Assembly: GCA_036405195.1 (NCBI GenBank)
Contig: DASWYB010000009.1
Coordinates: 1-10,408 of the forward strand
Direction of reading: 5' to 3'
Source: DASWYB01 sp036405195
GTDB taxonomy: Bacteria > Patescibacteriota > UBA1384 > 2-12-FULL-50-11 > DASWYB01
DNA: 10,408 bases
Part shown: in pieces, positions 1 to 5,709 of the stretch
Position numbering within the stretch: the first letter of the stretch is position 1
How the letters are laid out: every line of letters begins with the position of its first letter
Notes under the pieces: generated by a model
What the model was told of the DNA's origin: nothing
What the model saw: the letters and a program-made list of their open reading frames with translations, nothing else
Database searches by the model: none
Position numbers and translations under genes: made by a program

Positions 1-804
1 AAATATGTTCGTTCCCGAGAAACTACTTCCGACTTTGACCGCGCCCGTCGTCAGCAAGAAGTGCTAAAAGGAATTAAAGACAAAGCCATTAGTGCCCAAG
101 TTCTCACCAACCCCAAAAAGATAACTGATTTAATCACCGTGCTTGGTCGCCATATCCTTTCAGACTTTACGGTGAGCGAAGGTGAACAGTTGCTTGCTAT
201 CGCCCATGATTTTGATAATCCTACTATCCGGTCGCAGGTTCTCGACACGAGTGAAGGTGGCCTACTCACTTCGACTCGTAATGATGCGGGTAGTTATATT
301 TTAGTTCCCAAGGCAGGGTTAAATGATTACTCAGAAATCCAGGCATTCATTAAAGCCTATTTCAACGCTCCAGCTATTAATGCAGAAAAACCAACAATTA
401 CGATTCAAAATGGTGGTATTACCAAAGATCAATTTACTCGTACTGCAAAATATCTTGAAGGCGCCGGCTTTGCTGTCACCAAAAATACAACCAGCTCAGA
501 AGCTGTCGCCAAGACAACCTTGCATGACTTCTCATCCAAAAAACCTATTAGCCAAAAGTTTCTTAAAGACTGGCTTGATCTGGCTCCCCGTTCAGAAGTC
601 GCTCCTACCCCTACGACTGATTTTGTGTTAATCCTTGGGACTGATTTTAAAAAGGTTGTTCAAGCCGCAGAAAAACAAACCGTGAAGTCGGAAAATTCAA
701 CGACGTCTCCGCTCAAAGTCTCCCCTTCCCCAATGCCTGATGATAGTCTCACGTTTGGAGATGGGGGCTATTCAAGGACGAGTTCCACAACGCTTATTCC
801 CTAG
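1..804 (+). CDS. LytR-CpsA-Psr (LCP) family protein with LytR_C domain, 5'-truncated
   Basis: The frame is open from base 1, so this is the 3' part of a longer gene; 267 residues are visible. The first residues contain YVRSR, then D11, D13, R14 and the RQQ at 17-19. This matches the Arg/Asp-rich end of the LCP catalytic domain, which transfers lipid-linked polymers to the cell wall from outside the membrane. A second domain at about residues 130-220 begins PTITIQNGG and fits LytR_C (the LytR cell-envelope attenuator C-terminal domain). A Ser/Thr/Pro-rich tail follows and ends at TAG 802-804. The N-terminal membrane anchor and most catalytic residues lie upstream of the window. The next gene starts 9 bases downstream on the same strand, so this is probably the first visible cistron of an envelope operon. 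The family is well supported; the polymer it transfers is unknown. Confidence 0.85.
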   Translation, partial: KYVRSRETTSDFDRARRQQEVLKGIKDKAISAQVLTNPKKITDLITVLGRHILSDFTVSEGEQLLAIAHDFDNPTIRSQVLDTSEGGLLTSTRNDAGSYILVPKAGLNDYSEIQAFIKAYFNAPAINAEKPTITIQNGGITKDQFTRTAKYLEGAGFAVTKNTTSSEAVAKTTLHDFSSKKPISQKFLKDWLDLAPRSEVAPTPTTDFVLILGTDFKKVVQAAEKQTVKSENSTTSPLKVSPSPMPDDSLTFGDGGYSRTSSTTLIP

Positions 805-813
805 GATATAGGT

Positions 814-1410
814 ATGGAGAAACACTTTGTCACGCCGAAGTTCCCACTTGGACTGACTCTCGGCCTGCTCCTTGTCGTTTTAGTTGAATTAGCCGTTTAT
901 GGTGTTGTCATTGCTATTCCTGCGCTGTGGTTTGCTCTCGTATTTGGTGGATTCTATCTTAGTTACGTGGCACTTTTACGTCATGACGTGTTGCCTCTCG
1001 TTTTTGTAAGTTTATTCTTAACTGCGCATCATACGCTCTTTTTTAACTACCATAGTGATATGCCTATGGCGCTCCTTTTCTTAATTATTTTTGGTGTGAA
1101 CAGTATTATTATGTGGCTACTTTTACATTATGCGACTCATTTAAAGCCCGAGTACCATATGGCCTACTCGTTAATGAGTGGCTTTATGATCGCCCAAATC
1201 CTGACGCTTTTTGCGTCAATGGCGAAAGATTGGTCGTTCCGTTTTGAACTCGCCTCATATGTCTCGGTTGTTTTTAGTTACAGCTTCTGGCGATTTGCCT
1301 GTTTGGCGGCCGATTCTCTTTTGACAAGTAAGCAATTTCTTCGCGTGGCGGTGGTTGTTATTATCCTGATTGTTGCTATTATTCTCGGCTCCCCAAACGT
1401 TCAAGTTTAA
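814..1410 (+). CDS. Multi-spanning membrane protein of unknown function
   Basis: This 198-residue protein is almost wholly hydrophobic. About seven membrane segments can be drawn, near residues 11-35, 37-55, 59-77, 83-105, 115-136, 145-166 and 175-193, with short polar loops. The few polar features inside or beside the membrane are a His pair (H72-H73) before a Phe pair, H80, and H105/H109. I do not recognise the family. It lies 9 bases after the LCP gene and 14 bases before the parvulin gene, so the three are probably co-transcribed and a cell-envelope role is likely. An AGGA 8 bases before the ATG is a weak ribosome site. It could be a small transporter or a scaffold for envelope assembly; nothing visible decides between these. 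Confidence 0.75.
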   Translation: MEKHFVTPKFPLGLTLGLLLVVLVELAVYGVVIAIPALWFALVFGGFYLSYVALLRHDVLPLVFVSLFLTAHHTLFFNYHSDMPMALLFLIIFGVNSIIMWLLLHYATHLKPEYHMAYSLMSGFMIAQILTLFASMAKDWSFRFELASYVSVVFSYSFWRFACLAADSLLTSKQFLRVAVVVIILIVAIILGSPNVQV

Positions 1411-1424
1411 GTTATAGTAAGGAT

Positions 1425-2405
1425 ATGAAATCCTTCTTTGTTCCGATCTTTCAGAAAATAAAAAATAGCCTCACTTCTATTCGAATTGCTTGGATTAAGT
1501 ACTGGGCGCTACAACGCCGATTTGCCTTCGATAACGAACCGATGAGCTTTCGTAAAGCTTTTGTTCTGTTTATCTCGGGAATTCTCGCAATTTATTTTTT
1601 AATTGGTCTGCCGGTTCTGGGGTATATGATTTACGTTCGTAACTCCGAAGGCGTGCCCCTTGCGATTGCGTCTGCTCTTTATCCTTTTCCTGTTGCTACT
1701 GTCGGAGGAGACGTTATTCTCTTAAAGCCCTACTCTGACCGTCTGGCGTATTTAAAATTCTTTTCAAAGCAAACACAGCAAGCGCTTCCTGAAGGTGATG
1801 CTCTCCGCAAGCAAGTTATCGATAAACTTATAGATGAAGCAGTGATTCGACAGTGGGCAGAAAAAGAAGGTATTAGCGTGACTCGTGACGATATTAACGC
1901 TGCTTACGATAAAATTATTCAAGATCGGGGAAGTGAAAGTGACGTGAAGACGGTACTCTCACAACTCTATAACTTAAACGATGCAGAATTTAAGCGGTTG
2001 ATTCCCGATCTTCTTTATCGAGAAAAAATCGAACGGAGCCTTTTGGAACGTGTCAGGATTAAACATATCCTTGTTTCGACCGAAACACTCGCGAAGAAAG
2101 TGAAAAGCGAAGTTACTCCTGAGAATTTTGACGAACAGGCAAAAAAGTATAGTGAAGACAAAGCAACGCGAGACGCCGGTGGGGACCTGGGTTATTTTGA
2201 CCGGGCTCGGGCCGAAAAATTAGCGCCGGAGTTAGCACAGGTTTTCTGGGACCTCCCGACCGGACAGGTTTCAGACCCGATTAAAACTGCCTTTGGTTAC
2301 CATATTCTGGTGGTTACTGAGCGTTCTGGAAAAGAGCGAAAGACATTTGCTCAATGGCTCGACGAGAAGCGGGGTCAGACAAAAATTCGCCGATTGCTAA
2401 AGTAG
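1425..2405 (+). CDS. Membrane-anchored SurA/PrsA-like parvulin peptidyl-prolyl isomerase
   Basis: The protein has 326 residues. A basic N-terminal segment (1-45) precedes one membrane helix at about 46-71, placing the rest outside the membrane. Residues 90-205 form a helical SurA_N-like chaperone region, with a typical pattern at LIDEAVIRQWAEKEGI (135-150). Residues 210-300 are a parvulin rotamase domain. It opens with RIKHILVS, carries FDEQAKKYSED and GGDLGYFDR in the middle, and closes with FGYHILVV (H293). Parvulins of this type help exported proteins fold by isomerising X-Pro bonds. The cytoplasmic N-terminal segment is longer than in ordinary PrsA lipoproteins, and there is no lipobox Cys, so the anchor is a transmembrane helix. 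The AAGGA before the ATG sits very close to it. The gene is last in the plus-strand envelope operon and is followed by a strong terminator. Confidence 0.88.
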   Translation: MKSFFVPIFQKIKNSLTSIRIAWIKYWALQRRFAFDNEPMSFRKAFVLFISGILAIYFLIGLPVLGYMIYVRNSEGVPLAIASALYPFPVATVGGDVILLKPYSDRLAYLKFFSKQTQQALPEGDALRKQVIDKLIDEAVIRQWAEKEGISVTRDDINAAYDKIIQDRGSESDVKTVLSQLYNLNDAEFKRLIPDLLYREKIERSLLERVRIKHILVSTETLAKKVKSEVTPENFDEQAKKYSEDKATRDAGGDLGYFDRARAEKLAPELAQVFWDLPTGQVSDPIKTAFGYHILVVTERSGKERKTFAQWLDEKRGQTKIRRLLK

Positions 2406-2461
2406 CTTTGAGTTGAATTTAGGCATCGCCCTATACAATCGTGTTTCGCCAAGTCGAGAGA

Positions 2462-2499
2462 AAAACAAAAAGCCCGGATTGCTCCGGGCTTTTTGTTTT
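2462..2499. terminator. Strong bidirectional intrinsic terminator
   Basis: Arms 2462-2478 and 2483-2499 are a perfect 17-bp inverted repeat around a TTGC loop. The GC core is AGCCCGGA/TCCGGGCT, flanked by A-rich and T-rich ends (TTTTGTTTT on either strand). It lies between convergent genes, 56 bases after the parvulin stop and 12 bases after the TIG gene stop, so it can end transcription from both sides. Confidence 0.95.
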
Positions 2500-2511
2500 A
2501 AGCGCTTATTT

Positions 2512-2874
2512 TTATTGAGCGGTGACCGTAAAGGTTGAAGTGTTGCTCTGACCCAGGCTGTTTTTTACAGCTAAGGTGTAACTGCCGGCAGTAAGGTCGC
2601 CAGGCACATAGAACAGCAGCGAGGTGCCGTCATCAGAGGTGAGGCCGGTAACGGTTTTGTCTCCGATGGTAACTGTGTTCTCGTTTGTTAACATGCCTTC
2701 ACCGCGAATGAGGATTTCTGTGCCAGTTGGGCCAGAAGTCGGTGTGACTTCGCTGATAGCAACGTTTTTAGTTGCGACATCAGCATTAATCTGGTAGCCA
2801 CGGTAAATAGCAACCACAAAAAGTAAAACAATGATACCGATAATTGCGTAAAGTGACTTTCGAGAAAGACGCAT
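2512..2874 (-). CDS. Membrane-anchored IPT/TIG-domain protein
   Basis: The protein has 120 residues from the chosen start. A basic N-terminus (MRLSRKS) leads into one membrane helix at about residues 8-27. The rest is a single IPT/TIG immunoglobulin-like domain: VTPTSGPTGTEILIRGEGM with the usual P-x-SG-P-x-GT opening, then GDKTVTG, FYVPGDLTAGSYTLAV and a terminal STFTV strand. Such domains bind partners or act as spacers on cell surfaces. The start at 2874 is preferred over an ATG at 2940 because AAAGGAG lies 6 bases upstream and because the likely promoter (2927-2899) falls between the two, so 2940 would be outside the transcript. A single bare TIG domain on an anchor has no predictable ligand. 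Confidence 0.85.
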   Translation of the reverse strand: MRLSRKSLYAIIGIIVLLFVVAIYRGYQINADVATKNVAISEVTPTSGPTGTEILIRGEGMLTNENTVTIGDKTVTGLTSDDGTSLLFYVPGDLTAGSYTLAVKNSLGQSNTSTFTVTAQ

Positions 2875-2898
2875 CCGCGCTCCTTTCGTTCTTTTATA

Positions 2899-2927
2899 AT
2901 CGTACCTGTCTGGACACCCAGTGTCAA
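2899..2927 (-). promoter_or_regulatory. Sigma70-type promoter of the TIG gene with possible operator
   Basis: On the minus strand, TTGACA (2927-2922, a perfect -35) is followed after 17 bases by TACGAT (2904-2899, 4 of 6 matches to the -10 consensus). The spacer overlaps the inverted repeat GACAC-TGG-GTGTC (2925-2913), which could be a repressor site. The predicted transcript start is near 2892, leaving a leader of about 18 bases that contains the AAAGGAG ribosome site. Confidence 0.7.
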
Positions 2928-3031
2928 ACCGGCTACCCAACCTCCCTCCTATCTATTAGAGAGTGAAACAAGTAGCAATATTATATTCTATTTTTAAAAA
3001 AATGGCAATAGTTTGCCTATAAAAGTTGTGG

Positions 3032-3496
3032 TTATTCGCTCTCTTGTACTGCTTTTAAAATCTCTTTGGCGTGATCTTTGGGGGTTACTTTGGGGAAAAT
3101 TTTGGTAATCTTTCCGTCAGGATTAATAAGTACGGTACTGCGTTGAATGCCCATAAACTTTTTGCCATACATGCTTTTTTCTTGCCACGCGTCATAGGCT
3201 TGAATTACCTCGGTTGATGGGTCGGCAAGTAAATGAAATTTTAGATTAAACTTATCGGCAAACTTTTTGTGTGAGGCGACAGAATCTTTGCTGATACCAA
3301 GGACTGTAATCCCGGCATCGGTAAGCTCACTTTCTGCATCGCGAAAACTGCATGCCTCGACGGTACAGCCGGGCGTGTCATCTTTGGGGTAAAAGTAAAC
3401 GACGACCCATTTGCCAAGAAAATCGGATAACGAAACAACTTTTCCATCTTGGTTTGGAAGTGTAAAAATGGGAGCAGCAGATCCAAGTGTCAGCAT
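3032..3496 (-). CDS. bcp: Thioredoxin-dependent peroxiredoxin, Bcp/PrxQ type
   Basis: The enzyme (154 residues) reduces hydrogen peroxide and organic hydroperoxides in the cytoplasm and is recycled by thioredoxin. The active-site segment YPKDDTPGCTVEACSFRD is plain: peroxidatic Cys44, resolving Cys49 five residues later as in the atypical two-Cys PrxQ group, Thr41, and the later active-site Arg119 in QRSTVLINPDG. Length and order match the family from end to end. I chose the ATG at 3496 because AGGAG lies 7 bases before it and the protein then begins in the usual way (MLTLGSAAPIFTL). The upstream ATG at 3532 lies inside the likely -10 box. The gene stands alone, with its own promoter. Confidence 0.95.
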   Translation of the reverse strand: MLTLGSAAPIFTLPNQDGKVVSLSDFLGKWVVVYFYPKDDTPGCTVEACSFRDAESELTDAGITVLGISKDSVASHKKFADKFNLKFHLLADPSTEVIQAYDAWQEKSMYGKKFMGIQRSTVLINPDGKITKIFPKVTPKDHAKEILKAVQESE

Positions 3497-3530
3497 GAAG
3501 TATCTCCTGAGGTAAGGTTTATGTGACTCC

Positions 3531-3539
3531 ACTATACCA
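3531..3539 (-). promoter_or_regulatory. Extended -10 promoter of the peroxiredoxin gene
   Basis: Read on the minus strand, TGGTATAGT forms an extended -10 element (TG-N-TATAGT, 5 of 6 matches). There is no good -35 box, which is usual when the extended motif is present. The predicted start is near 3524, giving a leader of about 28 bases before the ATG at 3496. The site lies just after the terminator of the upstream stress gene. Confidence 0.55.
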
Positions 3540-3558
3540 CAGGCGAAGAGAACATTTT

Positions 3559-3588
3559 AAAAGGAGCCTAGGTTACAAGGCTCCTTTT
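3559..3588 (-). terminator. Intrinsic terminator after the YflT-like stress gene
   Basis: A perfect 10-bp inverted repeat, AAAAGGAGCC (3559-3568) and GGCTCCTTTT (3579-3588), has a 10-base loop. It starts 4 bases after the stop of the minus-strand gene ending at 3593. The T-run is short but present on both strands. Confidence 0.8.
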
Positions 3589-3592
3589 GTAA

Positions 3593-4105
3593 CTAGTGTT
3601 TCATTTCGATTTCACTAGTTCCTTCGGCTCCGTTGCCTTCGAGGATTCTGCGGATTTCGTCTTTGTCGAGATCTTTGACGGGAATCGCCAGAATGACACC
3701 ACCTTCTTGGACGACCCGGTCGTATTCCTTAGCCTGTTCGGCGGGGATACCGAGGTTGGTAAGCGCAGCGGTTAATCCTCCTGCTACCGCACCAATAACC
3801 GCACCAGATGCCACTGTCCCGGCCACTCCAGCGAGACCGAGAGCTGCCGCAATAGGTCCGACAATAATAATTCCCGCTGCGGCAAGAAGAAGCCCGGCTA
3901 CTCCCCCTAACGTCCCACCTGTGACGGCGGCAGATCCAACATCGGCAGCCTGGTCTGATTCCCCAACCGTTCTTACGTCCTTCGTGTCACTCTGGCGGGT
4001 AATAACCGAAATATCTTTTTCGCTATACCCTTTATTTTCCAGATGCTCAATTGCTTTATCGGCTTTTGAACGGTCGGGAAATGCCGCAACAATCATTTCA
4101 TGCAT
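3593..4105 (-). CDS. YflT-like general stress protein with central glycine zipper
   Basis: The protein has 170 residues. The N-terminal segment (MIVAAFPDRSKADKAIEHLE, then KGYSEKDISVITR) fits the YflT/GsiB-type heat-induced stress domain found in proteins annotated as general stress protein 17M. A Gly/Ala-rich hydrophobic stretch at about 58-118 has repeated GxxxG spacing and could insert into or lie on a membrane. The C-terminal part (GIPAEQAKEYDRVVQEGG) returns to the soluble domain. The biochemical role of the family is not known. AAAGGAG sits 4 bases before the ATG; the same 11 bases (AACGAAAGGAG) precede the TIG gene. It is divergent from a KGG-repeat stress gene, which supports a stress role. 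Confidence 0.75.
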   Translation of the reverse strand: MHEMIVAAFPDRSKADKAIEHLENKGYSEKDISVITRQSDTKDVRTVGESDQAADVGSAAVTGGTLGGVAGLLLAAAGIIIVGPIAAALGLAGVAGTVASGAVIGAVAGGLTAALTNLGIPAEQAKEYDRVVQEGGVILAIPVKDLDKDEIRRILEGNGAEGTSEIEMKH

Positions 4106-4353
4106 AGAACTCCTTTCGTTAATGCGTTGTGATCTGTAACATAACTTCTTTCTAAAATAAGGGCATTAGGAGTTTTCCTAAGGATGGTTCGTACAAAATG
4201 AGGTTATTCAGTCAGACGCTACAACAGTTGTTTGTAGAACAGCGCACAAAGTCTTTTTTTTGAAGCGGAAGGTGTCAGCTGTCTTGCCAATGTATTCGCC
4301 TCCGGTATGGCTTACCATGGGAGTGCAAGGAAGTAGAGAGGAGGTGAGAGAGC
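4106..4353. promoter_or_regulatory. Divergent control region of two stress genes
   Basis: These 248 bases hold no convincing gene. They contain the perfect palindrome TTAGGA-GTTT-TCCTAA (4166-4181) and a weaker inverted repeat CTACAA-N7-TTGTAG (4219-4224 and 4232-4237). Either could be an operator or a leader hairpin. I could not place clear -35/-10 pairs for either gene; a poor candidate for the plus-strand gene is TTGCCA, 16 bases, TATGGC, near 4284-4311. This may mean an alternative sigma factor is used, but that is only inference. Confidence 0.45.
4339..4347 (+). promoter_or_regulatory. Near-ideal ribosome binding site of the KGG gene
   Basis: AGGAGGTGA is complementary to the full anti-Shine-Dalgarno end of 16S rRNA and ends 6 bases before the ATG at 4354. 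It is the strongest ribosome site in the window, suggesting high expression when the gene is transcribed. Confidence 0.85.
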
Positions 4354-4674
4354 ATGGCAAACCAGAATGGAAATCGTAATAAGCGAGGCAGTCAACGTGA
4401 GGATCAGGAGCGAGAAGGGATGTCTCGGGAAGAAGCTGGTCACTTAGGGGGAGAAGCCACAAAAGAAAAATACGGCCCAGACTTTTATGAGGAAATAGGT
4501 CGTAAAGGTGGCGAAGCCACAGCGGAAACTCACGATAGTGATTTCTTCCAGGAAATTGGCCACGAAGGTGGTGAAGCCACAAAGCGTAAGCACGGCCCAG
4601 ACTTTTACCGAGAAATTGGAAGTCAAGGTGGTCAGGCACGGTGGGAAGATCAACGGGAAGAAAGTGATCAATAA
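4354..4674 (+). CDS. KGG-repeat stress protein (YciG/con-10-like)
   Basis: This 106-residue, highly charged and hydrophilic protein is made of a strict 20-residue repeat. GG pairs fall at residues 32-33, 52-53, 72-73 and 92-93, each in a KGGEAT-like block followed by a GPDFYxEIG-like block. This is the KGG motif of stress-induced proteins such as YciG, conidiation protein 10 and the GsiB relatives, which are thought to act as hydrophilins under desiccation or stationary-phase stress. The N-terminal 25 residues are rich in Gln, Asn, Arg and Glu and probably disordered. The ATG is fixed by the excellent ribosome site. It diverges from the YflT-like stress gene. The family call is firm, but the molecular mechanism is not known. 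Confidence 0.88.
   Translation: MANQNGNRNKRGSQREDQEREGMSREEAGHLGGEATKEKYGPDFYEEIGRKGGEATAETHDSDFFQEIGHEGGEATKRKHGPDFYREIGSQGGQARWEDQREESDQ
4441..4640 (+). repeat. 60-bp in-frame tandem repeat inside the KGG gene
   Basis: Three full units (4441-4500, 4501-4560, 4561-4620) and a partial fourth (4621-4640) encode the 20-residue KGG repeat. The spacing is exactly 60 bases with no indels. The DNA is still similar between units (GGTGG, GAAGCCAC and ACGGCCCAGACTTTTA recur), so the units arose by tandem duplication. Confidence 0.9.
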
Positions 4675-4730
4675 AGGGCGACGTAGCTCCGTAGCACAAA
4701 ACTTATACAAAATATAAAACGCGATTTAAA

Positions 4731-4755
4731 AGAGGGCTTCCACCAGGAGCCCTCT
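4731..4755 (-). terminator. Intrinsic terminator of the four-gene swivel operon
   Basis: Inverted repeat AGAGGGCT (4731-4738) and AGCCCTCT (4748-4755) has a 9-base loop. On the minus strand it is followed by TTTTAAA, so it best ends the operon whose last gene stops at 4778. It may also stop the convergent KGG transcript, though that side lacks a T-run. Confidence 0.8.
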
Positions 4756-4777
4756 TCGCGATCCGGGATTCGGGTTT

Positions 4778-5128
4778 TTATCCCCAGGAAACAACTTGAA
4801 TTTTAGCCTGGCCTTTTGTGACTCCAAAATACCTCAGGACAAAATCTTCTGCTTCGTTTTGGCTATATTTCTTGCAAGAAAAAATATCAACGAGAGCTTG
4901 GCTTGTTTGTGTAAAGGTGTGGACTGAAATATGGGAAAAATCAATGACAACAAAGCCTGTTACCCCGGGATTTTCGGGGATACCTTCTATTACCACAGGG
5001 CCATGGAGAATTTTCATATCAATCTTAGCAGGCAGGTCGGTGAGGAGCCGGTTAATCCCGCTCTGACTGACAAGTGCCGGTTCACTAACTTCGGATACGT
5101 CGATAATAATATGGTAACGAGCTGCCAC
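4778..5128 (-). CDS. Pyruvoyl-dependent S-adenosylmethionine decarboxylase-like protein (SpeD/SpeH family)
   Basis: At 116 residues this matches the short prokaryotic class of AdoMet decarboxylase proenzymes, which self-cleave to make a pyruvoyl group. The core segment FSHISVHTF keeps Ser65, the pyruvoyl precursor. His70 lies five residues on and Cys85 (in DIFSCKKY) fifteen further, the same spacing as Ser63, His68 and Cys83 of the Thermotoga enzyme. The residue before the cleavage Ser is Phe64, where classic enzymes have Glu. No spermidine synthase gene is in the window. Known SpeD homologues have in some cases become ornithine or arginine decarboxylases, so the substrate is open. The start is GTG 5128; an in-frame stop lies just upstream (5147) and AAGGGA is 6 bases before it. 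It follows the GNAT gene by 38 bases as last gene of the operon. Confidence 0.85.
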   Translation of the reverse strand: MAARYHIIIDVSEVSEPALVSQSGINRLLTDLPAKIDMKILHGPVVIEGIPENPGVTGFVVIDFSHISVHTFTQTSQALVDIFSCKKYSQNEAEDFVLRYFGVTKGQAKIQVVSWG

Positions 5129-5166
5129 GCGGTCCCTTCTTTTTATTCATAAAATCACTTTCTATC

Positions 5167-5709
5167 TTACCTATCTGCTGTCTCCCTGACAACGGGTTTT
5201 GAATATGGGAGTAAGGCATACACAAAGGGATCCTGTTTTTGAAAGGCAAAAAGTTTTCGTACAAACTCTTTTACACGGTAAAAGTTTAAAGAAAATCGGA
5301 TGATGTGGAGTATTACAGGTAAGGGGAGTTGCCATATCCGCGAACGGAATACGAAACCCTGACTATGGAGCAGCTTGATCACGGATTTATTCCGGCTGAC
5401 GCAGTACAGGTGCCTCTTTTTGTAGCGAATAGATTGAAAAGCTTGATCAAAAAGAGTTGTTCCAATGCCCTGATTGCGAAATTCAGGAAGGACGTACATC
5501 ATCGCAATTTCAGACCAACGAGAAGAAATATCTTTGGTAATGCAAACTCCGGCGAACCGACCATCAACTTCTGCGATGTTACTGTTATCCAAGCAAACCA
5601 ATTCATCCGGCATGTAACCCGTTATGTATGGAGTCTCTCTTAATTTTTTTGATACAAGCGAGGCTTCTTTCTTATGTAGGGCTCGGTGCGTAAATACGAC
5701 CTGTGTCAT
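5167..5709 (-). CDS. GNAT-family N-acetyltransferase
   Basis: In this 180-residue protein residues 45-120 carry the GNAT fold: EVDGRFAGVCI, then the acetyl-CoA motif A in VLPEFRNQGIGTTLFDQAF (R78-N-Q-G-I-G-T84), and motif B at VSRNKSVIKLLHSQGF. The C-terminal 60 residues are basic and aromatic, with a helical FSLNFYRVKEFVRKLFAF region that is extra to the core and may bind the substrate or a partner. The enzyme should transfer an acetyl group from acetyl-CoA to an amine in the cytoplasm. The start ATG shares one base with the stop of the upstream gene (TAATG), so translation is coupled and no separate ribosome site is needed. Being next to a SpeD-like gene suggests a polyamine or related amine as substrate, but this is inference. 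Confidence 0.88.
   Translation of the reverse strand: MTQVVFTHRALHKKEASLVSKKLRETPYITGYMPDELVCLDNSNIAEVDGRFAGVCITKDISSRWSEIAMMYVLPEFRNQGIGTTLFDQAFQSIRYKKRHLYCVSRNKSVIKLLHSQGFVFRSRIWQLPLPVILHIIRFSLNFYRVKEFVRKLFAFQKQDPFVYALLPYSKPVVRETADR

Noticed and set aside
2414..2499. A possible small-RNA gene: TTGAAT, 15 bases, TACAAT, then the strong terminator.
   Set aside because: The spacer is too short and the -35 poor; the transcript would be only about 50 bases. It is better read as the end of the parvulin operon.
3633..4139. Long plus-strand open frame opposite the YflT-like gene.
   Set aside because: It mirrors the Gly/Ala-rich codons of the real gene, giving a Pro/Ala/Ser-rich product with no motif or ribosome site.
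4441..4640. CRISPR-like regular repeat spacing of 60 bases.
   Set aside because: There are no conserved repeat and unique spacer blocks; the units are continuous coding repeats with third-position changes.
4208..4699. Long minus-strand open frame covering the KGG gene.
   Set aside because: Its apparent repeats are the antisense of the 60-bp KGG repeat; the sense protein has a known motif and a near-ideal ribosome site.
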